DNA of 64,000 nucleotides from Rhizobium sp. CC-YZS058 (GTDB lineage: Bacteria; Pseudomonadota; Alphaproteobacteria; Rhizobiales; Rhizobiaceae): contig NZ_JAYESJ010000001.1 in assembly GCF_034720595.1 (NCBI RefSeq), positions 188,501 through 252,500 on the forward strand, given 5' to 3'. This document shows, in pieces, positions 20,746 through 30,846 of this stretch (its first letter is position 1; each line of letters begins with the position of its first letter). The notes beneath the pieces are model-generated. The model was not told the DNA's origin, ran no database searches, and saw only the letters and a program-made list of their open reading frames with translations. The translations under genes and the position numbers were made by a program.

Positions 20746-22092
20746 ATGCGGATCCACCGTCTTACGCTCGCCGTGCTTCTTTCCGCCGCTGTCCTTTCCT
20801 CCTGCCAGCAGGAAGAGCAGAAGGCGCAGGGTGGCCAGGAGCAGCAGCGCCCACCGTCCGAAGTGGCCGTGATCACCACGAAGGCGGAAGCCTTGCCCAT
20901 CACCAACGAGCTCCCGGGCCGCGTGGCGGCCACCCGCACCGCGGAAGTGCGGCCGCGCGTGTCCGGCATCATCGTCGAGCGGGTTTTCGAACAGGGCACG
21001 ACGGTGAAGGAAGGCGATGTGCTTTATCGCATCGATCCGAAGCCTTTCGAGGTGCAGATGAAGAGCGCAGAGGCGACGCTTGCCCGCGCCAAGGCCGTGC
21101 AGGATCAGGCACGCGTTACCGCCGACCGCCAGCGCCAGCTCAGCCGCTCCAATGTCGCCGCCCAGCAGGATCTCGACAATGCGGTGGCCCAGCTCGCCCA
21201 GGCGGATGCCGACGTCGCCTCGGCCGAGGCCGGCGTCGCCTCCGCGCGGCTGAACCTCGAATATACGAATGTGACGGCGCCGATCGCCGGGCGGATCGGC
21301 CGGGCGCTGATCACCGAGGGCGCGCTGGTCACGCAGAACGGCACGGAGAACCTGGCGACCATCCAGCAGCTCGATCCGGTCTATGCCGACTTCACCCAGA
21401 CGGCGACCGACCTGATCCGCCTGCGCAATGCGCTGCAGGATGGCCAGCTGATGACCGGCCCGAACGAGGCCGCCGTTCAGCTGCTGCTCGATGACGGGAC
21501 GCCTTATGCGGACAAGGGCAAGCTGCTGTTCTCCGAAGCGGCGGTGGATGAAACCACCGGCCAGGTGACGCTGCGCGGCGAATTTCCCAACACCAAGGGT
21601 GATCTCCTGCCCGGCATGTATGTCCGCGGACTGGTGACGCAGGGGATCGAGCGTGAGGCGATCGCCGTGCCGCAACAGGCCATCCAGCGCGATACGGCCG
21701 GCAAGGCGCTGGTTTACGTCGTCGGCGCGGAGAACAAGGTCGAGATGCGCCCGGTCACCACCAGCCGTGTCGTCGATAGCCGCTGGGTTGTTTCAAGTGG
21801 CCTGAAGGCCGGCGAGAAGGTCATCGTCGAAGGCTTCCAGAAGATCGCGCCCGGTGCGCCGGTGCAGCCGACCGACTGGCAGCCGCCGAAGCCCCAGGGC
21901 GCCAACGACGACACGCCGACCAAGCCGGAAGGTGCGCCGGCCAATGCCGAGGGCGCCACCGGCGCGGCGGCCGGCGCCGAGCCGGCTGCAGCCGCCGAGG
22001 GCGGATCCGCAGCGCCGAAAGCGGAAGGCGGGGCTGCGGCACCCGCCGGTCAGGGCGGCGGCGGTGCCGCTCCGGCAACCCAGGCAGAGTGA
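20746..22092 (+). CDS. acrA: RND efflux periplasmic adaptor (AcrA/SmeA-like lipoprotein)
   Basis: A 448-residue membrane fusion protein. The signal peptide ends in a lipobox with Cys20 (SAAVLSSCQQ), so it is lipid-anchored in the periplasm. Lipoyl/barrel-sandwich halves (GRVAATRTAEVRPRVSGII; LEYTNVTAPIAGRIG) flank an alpha-hairpin coiled coil at about 100-165. The last 55 residues form a low-complexity Ala/Gly/Pro/Glu tail. ATG 20746 is chosen because it starts the signal peptide. It links AcrB to a TolC-type outer membrane channel not found in this window. Confidence 0.93.
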   Translation: MRIHRLTLAVLLSAAVLSSCQQEEQKAQGGQEQQRPPSEVAVITTKAEALPITNELPGRVAATRTAEVRPRVSGIIVERVFEQGTTVKEGDVLYRIDPKPFEVQMKSAEATLARAKAVQDQARVTADRQRQLSRSNVAAQQDLDNAVAQLAQADADVASAEAGVASARLNLEYTNVTAPIAGRIGRALITEGALVTQNGTENLATIQQLDPVYADFTQTATDLIRLRNALQDGQLMTGPNEAAVQLLLDDGTPYADKGKLLFSEAAVDETTGQVTLRGEFPNTKGDLLPGMYVRGLVTQGIEREAIAVPQQAIQRDTAGKALVYVVGAENKVEMRPVTTSRVVDSRWVVSSGLKAGEKVIVEGFQKIAPGAPVQPTDWQPPKPQGANDDTPTKPEGAPANAEGATGAAAGAEPAAAAEGGSAAPKAEGGAAAPAGQGGGGAAPATQAE

Positions 22093-22101
22093 GGACGGCC
22101 C

Positions 22102-25100
22102 ATGCCCAGTTTCTTCATCGACAGGCCGATCTTCGCCTGGGTCGTCGCCCTGTTCATCATGATTACCGGGATCATCGCGATCCCGTTCCTGCCCATTTCG
22201 CAATATCCGAGCGTCGCCCCGCCGCAGATCACCATTTCGGCGACCTATCCCGGTGCGTCCTCGACCGAGACCTATCAGGGCGTCACCCAGCTCATCGAAA
22301 ATGAGCTGAACGGCATCGAGGGCATGCAATATTTCGAGTCGACCTCGAATGCCGCCGGCTCGGCCCAGATCACCGTCACCTTCGCACCCGGCACGGATTC
22401 CGGTGATGCGGCGGTCGACGTGCAGAACCGCGTGCGCCGTGTCGAGCCGCGTCTGCCGGATGCGGTGACCCAGCAGGGTATCCAGGTGGACGAAGCCGGT
22501 TCCGGCTTCCTGCTGATCATCTCGCTCACCTCCACCGACGGCGCCATGGACGCGATCGGCCTCGGCGACTATCTGAGCCGCAACGTGCTCAACGAGGTGC
22601 AGCGCATCCAGGGCGTCGGCCAGGCGCAGCTCTTCTCCTCCGAACGCTCGATGCGCGTCTGGCTCGATCCGGACAAGATGGTCGGCCTGAACCTGACGAC
22701 GGGTGATATCACCTCCGCAATCCAGGCGCAGAACGCCCAGATCGCCGCCGGGTCGATCGGTGCCCAGCCGAACCCGATCACACAGCAGATCAGCGCCCCC
22801 GTGCTGGTCAAGGGTCAGCTGACGACGCCGGAAGAGTTCGGCGCCATCGTGCTGCGCGCCAATCAGGACGGCTCGGCCGTGCGCCTGCGCGATGTGGCGC
22901 GGATCGAGGTCGGTGGCCAGAGCTACGATACCTCGACGCGCCTCAACGGCCAGCCCTCGGCCGCCATCGCGGTGCAGCTCACCCCGACCGGCAACGCGCT
23001 CCAGACCGCGACGCTGATCGAACAGCGGATGGACGAACTCGCCCGCTTCTTCCCGGCCGGTCTCGAATATTCGATCCCCTACAACACGGCCCCCTTCGTA
23101 GAGGTGTCGATCGAGAAGGTCATCCACACCCTGCTCGAGGCGATGGCGCTGGTGTTCTTCGTGATGTTCCTCTTCCTGCAGAACATCCGCTACACGCTCA
23201 TCCCGACGATCGTCGTGCCGGTTGCGCTGCTCGGCACCTGTGCGGTCATGTATGCGGTGGGGTTCTCGATCAACGTGCTGACCATGTTCGCGATGGTGCT
23301 GGCGATCGGCATTCTCGTCGACGACGCGATCATCGTCGTCGAAAACGTCGAGCGCATCATGTCGGAGGAAGGGCTGACGCCGAAGGAGGCGACGCGCAAG
23401 GCGATGGGCCAGATCACCGGCGCCGTCATCGGCATCACCGTGGTGCTGTCGGCCGTGTTCATTCCCATGGCCTTCTTCCCCGGTGCGGTCGGCGTCATCT
23501 ACCAGCAGTTTTCGCTGACCATGGTCGTGTCGATCCTGTTCTCGGCCTTCCTTGCCTTGTCCCTGACCCCGGCGCTCTGCGGCTCGTTCCTGAAGCAGGT
23601 GCCGAAGGGGCATCACGGCACGAAGCGCGGCTTCTTCGGGCTCTTCAACCGCGGCTTCGACCGCACCTCGCATGGCTATAGCGGCTGGGTCTCCTGGCTC
23701 GTGCGCCGCACCGGCCGCTTCATGCTGATCTATCTCGTGATCGTGGCGGCCATGGGCTATCTGTTCATGCGTCTTCCCTCCGGCTTCCTGCCGAACGAGG
23801 ACCAGGGCTTTGCCATCGTCTCCATGCAGCTGCCGGCCGAAGCGACCGCCAATCGCACCACGGATGTCATCAAGCAGGTGGAAGGCATCTTCTCCGGCGA
23901 GAAGGCGGTCGATCGCATCATCGCGGTCAACGGCTTCTCCTTCTCGGGCTCCGGCCAGAATGCCGCGCTCGCCTTCGTGACGCTGAAGGACTGGAGCGAG
24001 CGTGGGCCGCAGGATGCGGCTTCGGCCATCGCCATGCGCGCCACCATCGCCATGAGCCGGATCAAGGATGCGATCAGCTTCGCGCTCTCCCCGCCGCCGA
24101 TCCAGGGTCTCGGCACCACCAACGGCTTCGAGTTCCGCCTGCAGGATCGCGGCGGGCAGGGCGATACCGCGCTTGCGGCCGCCCGCGATCAGCTGCTCGG
24201 CCTTGCCGCGCAGAGTCAGGTCGTCTCCGGCGTGCGTGTCGATGGTCTGCCGGATGTGGCCCAGCTCAACGTCGTCATCGACCGCGAGAAGGCCAACAGC
24301 TTCGGCGTCGCCTTCGCAGACATCAATTCGACGATTTCGACCAATCTCGGCTCGACCTATGTCAACGACTTCCCGAATGCCGGCCGCCTGCAGCGTGTGA
24401 CCGTGCAGGCGGACCAGACGAAGCGTATGCAGCCGGCCGACCTTCTGAAGCTCAATGTCCGCAATTCGAATGGGGGCATGGTGCCGCTCTCGGCCTTTGC
24501 GAGCTTCGAGTGGCAGACGGGCCCGGCACAGACGGTCGGCTATAACGGCTATCCGTCGATCCGCATCTCGGGCCAGGCCAATCCGGGTTTCTCCTCGGGC
24601 GATGCGATCACCGAGATGGAACGTCTGGCCGGCCAGCTGCCCAACGGCTTCGCCTATGAATGGACCGGCCAGTCGCGCGAGGAAATCCAGTCGGGCTCGC
24701 AGGCGCCGCTGCTAATCGGGCTCTCCTGCCTGCTGATCTTCCTGTGCCTGGCAGCCCTTTACGAAAGCTGGTCGATCCCGATCTCGGTCATGCTGGTCGT
24801 GCCGCTCGGAGTCATCGGCGCGGTGCTGGCGGTCATGCTGCGCGACATGTCCAACGACGTCTACTTCAAGGTGGGCCTGATCACGATCATCGGTCTTTCG
24901 GCCAAGAATGCGATCCTGATCATCGAATTCGCCAAGGAGCAGATGGAGGCGGGCAAGTCGCTGCTGGATGCCACGATCGAGGCGGCGCATCTGCGCTTCC
25001 GGCCGATCCTCATGACCTCGCTCGCCTTCACGCTCGGCGTGGTGCCGATGGCGATCGCCACCGGGGCTTCGGCGGCCAGCCAGAACGCGATCGGCACCGG

Positions 25101-25242
25101 CGTGCTCGGCGGCATGATCACGGCGACGATCTTCGCGATCTTCTTCGTGCCGGTCTTCTTCGTCTTCATCATGCGGCTCTTCACGCGTGGCAAGAAGAAG
25201 ACGGAGGCGACCGGTCCCGGTGTGGCGGCTCCGGGCGAGTGA
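22102..25242 (+). CDS. acrB: RND multidrug efflux inner-membrane transporter
   Basis: A 1046-residue HAE1-family proton/drug antiporter, full length for AcrB. N-terminus [19 protein letters not shown]; proton-relay aspartates in [16 protein letters not shown] (TM4) and the partner lysine in [15 protein letters not shown] (TM10). Twelve membrane segments and two large periplasmic loops are evident. It starts 9 bases after acrA and surely shares its transcript. In S. meliloti the similar pump is SmeAB, also near polA and dnaK. Confidence 0.96.
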   Translation: MPSFFIDRPIFAWVVALFIMITGIIAIPFLPISQYPSVAPPQITISATYPGASSTETYQGVTQLIENELNGIEGMQYFESTSNAAGSAQITVTFAPGTDSGDAAVDVQNRVRRVEPRLPDAVTQQGIQVDEAGSGFLLIISLTSTDGAMDAIGLGDYLSRNVLNEVQRIQGVGQAQLFSSERSMRVWLDPDKMVGLNLTTGDITSAIQAQNAQIAAGSIGAQPNPITQQISAPVLVKGQLTTPEEFGAIVLRANQDGSAVRLRDVARIEVGGQSYDTSTRLNGQPSAAIAVQLTPTGNALQTATLIEQRMDELARFFPAGLEYSIPYNTAPFVEVSIEKVIHTLLEAMALVFFVMFLFLQNIRYTLIPTIVVPVALLGTCAVMYAVGFSINVLTMFAMVLAIGILVDDAIIVVENVERIMSEEGLTPKEATRKAMGQITGAVIGITVVLSAVFIPMAFFPGAVGVIYQQFSLTMVVSILFSAFLALSLTPALCGSFLKQVPKGHHGTKRGFFGLFNRGFDRTSHGYSGWVSWLVRRTGRFMLIYLVIVAAMGYLFMRLPSGFLPNEDQGFAIVSMQLPAEATANRTTDVIKQVEGIFSGEKAVDRIIAVNGFSFSGSGQNAALAFVTLKDWSERGPQDAASAIAMRATIAMSRIKDAISFALSPPPIQGLGTTNGFEFRLQDRGGQGDTALAAARDQLLGLAAQSQVVSGVRVDGLPDVAQLNVVIDREKANSFGVAFADINSTISTNLGSTYVNDFPNAGRLQRVTVQADQTKRMQPADLLKLNVRNSNGGMVPLSAFASFEWQTGPAQTVGYNGYPSIRISGQANPGFSSGDAITEMERLAGQLPNGFAYEWTGQSREEIQSGSQAPLLIGLSCLLIFLCLAALYESWSIPISVMLVVPLGVIGAVLAVMLRDMSNDVYFKVGLITIIGLSAKNAILIIEFAKEQMEAGKSLLDATIEAAHLRFRPILMTSLAFTLGVVPMAIATGASAASQNAIGTGVLGGMITATIFAIFFVPVFFVFIMRLFTRGKKKTEATGPGVAAPGE

Positions 25243-25259
25243 GCAGGGTCTTTTCCCAT

Positions 25260-25282
25260 CCGGGCAGGCGCGGCCTGCCCGG
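25260..25282 (+). other. Hairpin between acrB and acrR
   Basis: A perfect 10-base-pair stem, CCGGGCAGGC / GCCTGCCCGG, with loop GCG. No T run follows, so it is more likely an RNA-processing or stability element, or a leaky stop, than a full terminator. Confidence 0.45.
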
Positions 25283-25320
25283 CGCACCGGTGCGGTGGTG
25301 CATCAGCAAACGAGGGTCCC

Positions 25321-25935
25321 ATGCGGCGCACCAAGGCTGATGCCGAGGAAACCCGCGCCAGCATCCTGCGCGCGGCCGAACAGGTGTTCTTCGACAAGGG
25401 CGTCTCCAACGCGACGCTCGAGGATGTGGCGAAGGCCGCCGGGGTGACGCGAGGGGCGATCTACTGGCATTTCGCCAATAAGAGCGATCTGTTTCTGGCA
25501 CTCCACAATTCCGTGCCCATGCCGCAGGAAGACATGATCCTGCAGGATGCCGCCGATCCGGGGGCCGATACGCTGGCGCTGATCCAGAAGGCGGCGGCCG
25601 ACTGGCTGGCGGTGATGGAAAACGATCCGCAGCGCCAGCGCATCCTCACGATCCTGCTGCGCTGCAATTATGATTCCGAGCTGCTGCCGGTGCTCGCGCG
25701 CCAGCAGGAAATCGATGATTTTCATACATCCCTGCTCGAACAGGCGTTTCAGGCCGCCGCCGAGAAGGGGCGTCTGAGCACCGAATGGACACCGCAAAGC
25801 GCGGCACGCGCCCTGCGCTGGATGATGAAGGGGCTCTGCAGCGAATGGTTGCTCTTCGGCCACCGCTTCGGACTGGCGGCACAGGGCGGCGAAGGGCTCG
25901 AACAGCTCTTCTCCTGTTTTCGCACCCGGCCTTGA
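25321..25935 (+). CDS. acrR: TetR/AcrR-family repressor
   Basis: A 204-residue regulator with the AcrR-type N-terminus RRTKADAEETRASILRAAE and HTH TLEDVAKAAGVTRGAIYWHF (about 35-56), followed by a C-terminal ligand-binding domain. It lies 78 bases after acrB on the same strand, unlike E. coli where acrR is divergent. Likely represses acrAB-acrR from the inverted repeat at 20617-20640 and is relieved by pump substrates. Confidence 0.92.
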   Translation: MRRTKADAEETRASILRAAEQVFFDKGVSNATLEDVAKAAGVTRGAIYWHFANKSDLFLALHNSVPMPQEDMILQDAADPGADTLALIQKAAADWLAVMENDPQRQRILTILLRCNYDSELLPVLARQQEIDDFHTSLLEQAFQAAAEKGRLSTEWTPQSAARALRWMMKGLCSEWLLFGHRFGLAAQGGEGLEQLFSCFRTRP

Positions 25936-25938
25936 GGA

Positions 25939-26922
25939 TCAGGCCGCAGTCGCCTTGAACTTGCTCATCAGATAGGGGCCGGAGCGCACCGGCGGATAGG
26001 GGCTTTCTCCCTCGGCTGGCCGGCAGGCGGGCAGCGTCACGATCTCCGCATCCCAGTTCGGCTGGTGGAAGAAGGCGAGCGACTGGCGCCGGTCGAGCCC
26101 GCCATCTTCCGGCGGCGGATTGACGACACGGTGCAGCGTCGAAACCCAGCGGTCATTGGTCCAGCGCGCCATCAGGTCGCCGATATTGATCACGAAGGCG
26201 CCGGGCACCGGCGGCACCGGCGTCCAGGCGCCATCCGGCGTCACGATCTCCAGCCCGCGCGAGCCCGTCTGCGGCAGCAGGATCGTCAGGCTGCCATAAT
26301 CGGTATGCGCGCCGGCGCGCAGCTGCCCCGGCTTTGGCGCCACCGTCTGCTGCGGATAGTTGAGCGCCCGCAGCGCGCTGATCGGGGCGTCGAGATAGGG
26401 AGCGAAATAGTCCGCCGGCAGATCCAGCGCGACTGCGAAGAGCCGCATGATCCGTGCGGCGAGGTCCTCCATGGCCTTATAGTAAGCCGTCCAGGCCTCC
26501 CGGAATCCGTCCGGCGCGTCCGGCCAGATCGTCTCGGCATAGCAGAAGGCAAGCGCCTCCGGATCGGTCATCGACTCCGGGCGGGAGAGCGGGCCACCGT
26601 TGAAGCTCTCCTTCAGATCGGGCGGCGTCTCGACATTGCGGGATTTGGCAAGGGCCTCGAGCTCCGGGCCGAGATAGCCGTAGGGATAGCCCTTGTAGGG
26701 CGCTCGCGCCCTCTGCTTCTGCTCGGCCGGCAGGTCGAAAAAGGCTTTCGCCTTGTCCCAGACCCCGTCGATCACCGCCTGGGGAACGCCATGGTTCGCG
26801 ATCGCCAGAAAGCCGGTGCTGCGGCAGATCGCATCCACCTCCCGGCCAAGGGCCCGCTGCGCCTCCGGCGTGGCACGCTCGAAGGCGCTGAGGTCGAAGA
26901 TGGGGAAGGATGCGTCGGCCAT
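25939..26922 (-). CDS. Isopenicillin-N-synthase-family 2OG-Fe(II) oxygenase
   Basis: A 327-residue protein with an N-terminal DIOX_N domain (FPIFDLSAF...STGFLAIANHGV) and a C-terminal double-stranded beta-helix. Iron ligands are in AGAHTDYGS and TLHRVV, and the 2-oxoglutarate arginine in RQSLAFF. The substrate is unknown; the family ranges from amino-acid hydroxylases to ethylene-forming enzymes. It lies 23 bases after polA on the same strand and may be co-transcribed with it. Confidence 0.88.
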   Translation of the reverse strand: MADASFPIFDLSAFERATPEAQRALGREVDAICRSTGFLAIANHGVPQAVIDGVWDKAKAFFDLPAEQKQRARAPYKGYPYGYLGPELEALAKSRNVETPPDLKESFNGGPLSRPESMTDPEALAFCYAETIWPDAPDGFREAWTAYYKAMEDLAARIMRLFAVALDLPADYFAPYLDAPISALRALNYPQQTVAPKPGQLRAGAHTDYGSLTILLPQTGSRGLEIVTPDGAWTPVPPVPGAFVINIGDLMARWTNDRWVSTLHRVVNPPPEDGGLDRRQSLAFFHQPNWDAEIVTLPACRPAEGESPYPPVRSGPYLMSKFKATAA

Positions 26923-26945
26923 GGCTGTCTCCTGTGCGGCGTCAA

Positions 26946-29900
26946 TCAGTGCGCTTCGTCCCAGTTCTGTGCGGCGCGGGCGTCCACCTTCAGGGGCACC
27001 CGCATGTCGAGCGCCGGCATGGCGGCGTTCTCCATCGTCGCGACGATGACCGGGATCGCCCGGTCGATATCCTCGTCCTCCACCTCGAAGATCAGCTCGT
27101 CATGCACCTGCAGCAGCATGCGGCACCGCTCGGCAAGGCCGGCCTCGGCGAGCGCGGGCTCCATCTTGACCATGGCACGGCGGATGATGTCGGCGGCCGA
27201 GCCCTGGATCGGGGCATTGATCGCCGCCCGCTCGTTGAAGGCGCGCATCGAGGGATTGGAGGAGCGGATATCCGGATAATGCGCCCGCCGCCCGAAGATC
27301 GTTTCCACATAGCCGTTCGCACGGGCAAAGGCCTTGGTGGCGTCCATATAGTCGCGAATGCCGGGGAAGCGTTCGAAATAGCGCTTGATGTAATCGCCCG
27401 CTTCCGATCGCTCGATCGACAGCTGATTGGCGAGCCCGAAGGCCGAAATCCCGTAGATGATGCCGAAATTGATGGCCTTGGCGCGCCGCCGGATCTCGCT
27501 CGGCATGCCGTCGACGGGAACGCCGAACATTTCGGATGCCGTCATGGCATGGATGTCGATCCCTTCGGCGAAGGCCTGGCGCAGCTGCGGAATGTCGGCC
27601 ACATGGGCAAGCACGCGCAGCTCGATCTGGCTGTAATCCGCCGAGATCAGCTTGTGGCCGGGCGTGGAGACGAAGGCCGTGCGGATCTTGCGGCCTTCGC
27701 TGGTGCGGATCGGAATGTTCTGCAGGTTCGGCTCGGAGGAGGAAAGCCGGCCGGTGGTGGTGGCGGCGAGCGCGAAGGAGGTGTGGACCCGGTGGGTCTC
27801 GGGATGCACAAAGCCCGGCAGCGCATCGGTATAGGTGGATTTGAGCTTGGTGAGCTGGCGCCAGTCGACGATGCGGCGCGGCAGGTCGTGGCCGGCGGCC
27901 GCCAGATCTTCCAGCACCTGTGCGGAGGTGGACCATTGGCCGGTCTTGGTCTTGGAGGCGCCGGGCAGGCCCATCTTGCCGAACAGGATATCGCCCAGCT
28001 GCTTGGGCGAGCCGATGGTGAAGCGCTCGCCGGCAAGCTGGTAGATCTCGTCCTCAAGCCGCGCTGCGCCCTGGGCGAGCTCGCCGGAAAGGCGGGAGAG
28101 GATCTGCCGGTCGATCGAAATACCGCGCTCTTCCATCCGTGCCAGAACGGGCACCAGCGGCCGCTCCAGCCGCTCATAGACGCGGACCAGCTTCTTGGCG
28201 GCAAGGCGGGGTTTCAGCACATGCCAGAGGCGCAGCGTGACATCGGCATCTTCCGCCGCATAGGCCGTGGCCTTGTCGATCGGCACATGGTCGAAGGTCA
28301 CCATCGACTTGCCGCTGCCGGCCACATCCTTGAAGGCGATCGGCTGGTGGCCGAGCCACTTCTCCGAGAGCGTATCCATGCCATGCGTGCCGGCACCCGC
28401 ATCGCTGACATAGGACATCAGCATCGTATCGTCGAAGCGGGCAATGGTGACGCCATGGCGCTTCATGACGAGATAGTCATATTTGAGGTTCTGGGCGACG
28501 ACGAGAACAGCGGGATCCTCAAGCAGGCTCTTCAGCCGCTCCAGCGCCTGCCCGACCGGGATCTGCCCTTCGACGAGACCGCCGCCGAGCAGGTCTCCGG
28601 CCCCCTGGCGGTGGAGCAGCGGCACATAGGCGGCGCGAACCGCAAGCCCGGACGGATCCTTGGCATTGTCCGCAATGGCGAGCGAGAATCCGACGAGATC
28701 GGCCTGCATCGCATCGAGCGAATTGGTCTCCGTATCGAAGGCGACCAGCCCCGCCTCGCGCGCCGCGGCGATCCAGCTTTCCAGCGTCGCGAGATCGCGG
28801 ATCGTTGCATAGGTCGAGCGATCGATCGGGGCGGAGGCGAAGGCCTGGGCGCGGGCATCGGCCAGCATCTGCGGCGAAGGGCCGGTGTCGGGCAGGGGCG
28901 GGGCATCGCGCAGCACCTCGGCCGCGTCAGCCGCCGTTTCCTCGCCCGTTTCGGCAGCGTCGGCCTTGGCGGCCGCTCCGGCCGCCTCGCCCTTGTCGAG
29001 GTCCGGCCCATGGGCGGCAGCGCCCCATTCCACCGGCACGCTGGCCGGCTCCACGGCTTCGGCATCCGTATCGGTCAGGATCGCCACGCGGCGCGTCAGC
29101 GTCGTGAACTCCATGGCCTTGAGGAAGGCCACCAGCCGCGGCCCGTCCTGCGGGTGGAGATCGAGCGCGTCGAGCGGCATTTCCACCGGCACATCGGTCT
29201 TCAGCGTCACGAGTTCACGGGAGAGGCGCGCCAGTTCGGCATTGGCGATGATATTCTCGCGGCGCTTGACCTGCTTGATCTCGCCGGCCCGCGCCAGCAG
29301 CGTGTCGAGATCGCCGAATTCCTCGAGCAGCTGGGCGGCGGTCTTGGGGCCGATGCCGGGAATGCCGGGCACATTGTCGGTCGAATCGCCGGTCAGCGCC
29401 TGCAGGTCGATCATCTTCTCCGGCGGCACGCCCCATTTCTCGACGACCTCGGGAATGCCGATCTGCTTGTCTTTCATGCTGTCATACATGGAGACGGCAG
29501 GGGTCACGAGCTGCATCAGGTCCTTGTCGGAGGAGACGATCGTCACATCCGCACCGACGGCCTCCGCCATGCGGGAATAGGTGGCGATCAGGTCGTCCGC
29601 CTCGAAGCCCTCCATCTCGATGCAGGGCAGGTTGAAGGCGCGCGTCGCATGGCGGATCAGCCCGAATTGCGGGATGAGATCCTCCGGCGGCGCCGTGCGG
29701 TTGGCCTTGTACTTGTCATAAAGCGCATTGCGGAAGGTCTTCGAGGAATAGTCGAAGATGACCGCGAAATGGGTCGGCGTCACGCCCACCGACGTGTCGC
29801 GCGCATCCGTCAGCAGCTTCCACAGCATGTTGCAGAAGCCGGACACGGCATTGACCGGCAAGCCATCCGATTTGCGGTTGAGCGGGGGGATGGCATGGAA

Positions 29901-29957
29901 CGCCCGGAAGATGAAACCCGAGCCGTCCACGAGGAAAAGATGATCGCCTTTTTTCAT
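26946..29957 (-). CDS. polA: DNA polymerase I
   Basis: A 1003-residue three-domain polymerase for repair and Okazaki fragment processing. The 5' nuclease domain (1 to about 300) has DGSGFIFRAFHAIPP and GFEADDLIATYS. The 3'-5' exonuclease domain (about 380-590) keeps the catalytic DxE in VAFDTETNSLDA (about 404). The polymerase domain (about 620-1003) has motifs A ISADYSQIELR, B RRAKAINFGIIYG and C LLQVHDELIFEVED. It is a little longer than E. coli Pol I because of an Ala/Glu/Asp-rich linker near 310-370. The start lacks a clear ribosome site. Confidence 0.97.
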   Translation of the reverse strand: MKKGDHLFLVDGSGFIFRAFHAIPPLNRKSDGLPVNAVSGFCNMLWKLLTDARDTSVGVTPTHFAVIFDYSSKTFRNALYDKYKANRTAPPEDLIPQFGLIRHATRAFNLPCIEMEGFEADDLIATYSRMAEAVGADVTIVSSDKDLMQLVTPAVSMYDSMKDKQIGIPEVVEKWGVPPEKMIDLQALTGDSTDNVPGIPGIGPKTAAQLLEEFGDLDTLLARAGEIKQVKRRENIIANAELARLSRELVTLKTDVPVEMPLDALDLHPQDGPRLVAFLKAMEFTTLTRRVAILTDTDAEAVEPASVPVEWGAAAHGPDLDKGEAAGAAAKADAAETGEETAADAAEVLRDAPPLPDTGPSPQMLADARAQAFASAPIDRSTYATIRDLATLESWIAAAREAGLVAFDTETNSLDAMQADLVGFSLAIADNAKDPSGLAVRAAYVPLLHRQGAGDLLGGGLVEGQIPVGQALERLKSLLEDPAVLVVAQNLKYDYLVMKRHGVTIARFDDTMLMSYVSDAGAGTHGMDTLSEKWLGHQPIAFKDVAGSGKSMVTFDHVPIDKATAYAAEDADVTLRLWHVLKPRLAAKKLVRVYERLERPLVPVLARMEERGISIDRQILSRLSGELAQGAARLEDEIYQLAGERFTIGSPKQLGDILFGKMGLPGASKTKTGQWSTSAQVLEDLAAAGHDLPRRIVDWRQLTKLKSTYTDALPGFVHPETHRVHTSFALAATTTGRLSSSEPNLQNIPIRTSEGRKIRTAFVSTPGHKLISADYSQIELRVLAHVADIPQLRQAFAEGIDIHAMTASEMFGVPVDGMPSEIRRRAKAINFGIIYGISAFGLANQLSIERSEAGDYIKRYFERFPGIRDYMDATKAFARANGYVETIFGRRAHYPDIRSSNPSMRAFNERAAINAPIQGSAADIIRRAMVKMEPALAEAGLAERCRMLLQVHDELIFEVEDEDIDRAIPVIVATMENAAMPALDMRVPLKVDARAAQNWDEAH

Positions 29958-30035
29958 GGGGCAAGGGATAGCGCGGGTGGGGGCAAAGGTCCATCATTTC
30001 GGGGCTGGCTCGTGAGCATCCGGCCGCAATGAGGA

Positions 30036-30064
30036 TTGACGAAAAGTCCGATCTTATTTATTTT
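30036..30064 (+). promoter_or_regulatory. Sigma70-type promoter before the small membrane-protein cassette
   Basis: TTGACG (30036-30041) and TATTTT (30059-30064) are 17 bases apart in a local AT-rich patch. Transcription would start about 105 bases before the first gene of the cassette; the leader contains a GCCTGA/TCAGGC stem-loop near 30122-30150. Confidence 0.5.
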
Positions 30065-30178
30065 AGATGTTTATAATTCTCGGTCGGCACCGCCTGCTGG
30101 GTATTCCTGTCAAATTGCCTCTGCCTGAAGAGCGCTTGGGTCTCAGGCAAGTCCGGACTTGATCTGGAGGTTGCCGCA

Positions 30179-30391
30179 ATGAAATTCGCTTCTCTCCTGT
30201 CCTACAGCCGGGCAGGCCTCAGTTTCGCATTGGAAATGACCGGGGCACTGACGGTGATTTACATTAGCTTTGGCATTGACGGTTTTGCCTCGATCCCCGG
30301 CTGGGCGGCGTTCTTTTTCGTCCTGGGTTTGGGTATCGCGGCGGTTGCTGACAACGTGGACCGATTGAAATCTAGCGTTGATAGACGGTGA
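30179..30391 (+). CDS. Small two-helix membrane protein, unknown
   Basis: A 70-residue protein I do not recognise. Two hydrophobic stretches (about 14-32 and 40-57) suggest two membrane helices, with a charged C-terminus DNVDRLKSSVDRR. GGAGG (30166-30170) lies 8 bases before ATG 30179, a good reason to accept it as real. It is the first gene of a three-gene run whose GC content is visibly lower than its neighbours. Confidence 0.6.
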   Translation: MKFASLLSYSRAGLSFALEMTGALTVIYISFGIDGFASIPGWAAFFFVLGLGIAAVADNVDRLKSSVDRR

Positions 30392-30430
30392 AACGTCAGC
30401 ATTCGCCGAAATGGTTGGATCGGGGAATCT

Positions 30431-30809
30431 ATGGACCGGAAAGAAATTTTGCTCGCCTATGCTTGGTCAAGTGCCCTTGGACTGTTCATCGGCTTTCTTG
30501 CTTGGTCCGATGGCGACGATGGAACGAGCATCTTTAAAAAAGATGCTGGTCGCCGTTCTCTTCCCCCTTGCTCTGAGAGGGCTGCGCCAGTTCTTTCCCT
30601 CGGAGAAAGACGCAACCAGAAGTATCGGTACTCAACTCGAATTTGTCATTCTTTTTTCTACTTTGTTCGCTGCGTGTATGATCGTGGTCGGTCCACACTC
30701 CAATCATCCGCTTGTCAGCCTGCTGCCGGAATTTGTGAAGACGGTCGTCTTCATGACGGGGATATACATGGTCATTTTCGTGCTCGTTCGCCGCAACCGC
30801 AGCCGTTGA
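30431..30809 (+). pseudogene. Small membrane protein with a frameshift at an A6 run (paralogue of the next gene)
   Basis: Frame 1 starts at ATG 30431 (MDRKEILLAYAWSS...) and reads a first membrane helix up to TSIFKK at an A6 run (30536-30541). After it, this frame loses hydrophobic character, while the frame shifted by one base continues with MLVAVLFPLALRGLRQFF and further helices to the stop at 30809. Removing one A joins the two into a protein of about 125 residues that aligns end to end with the 127-residue product of 30847-31230. It may be a true mutation, a sequencing error, or a gene decoded by slippage. A separate start at ATG 30510 in the second frame is the other reading. Confidence 0.55.
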
Positions 30810-30846
30810 CGTGCTCATAGTCCGGCGCATCTGAAGGGTCACGTGG

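Noticed and set aside
26910..30032. Very long plus-strand open frame opposite polA
   Set aside because: Complementary shadow of polA; His/Arg/Gly-rich without any motif.
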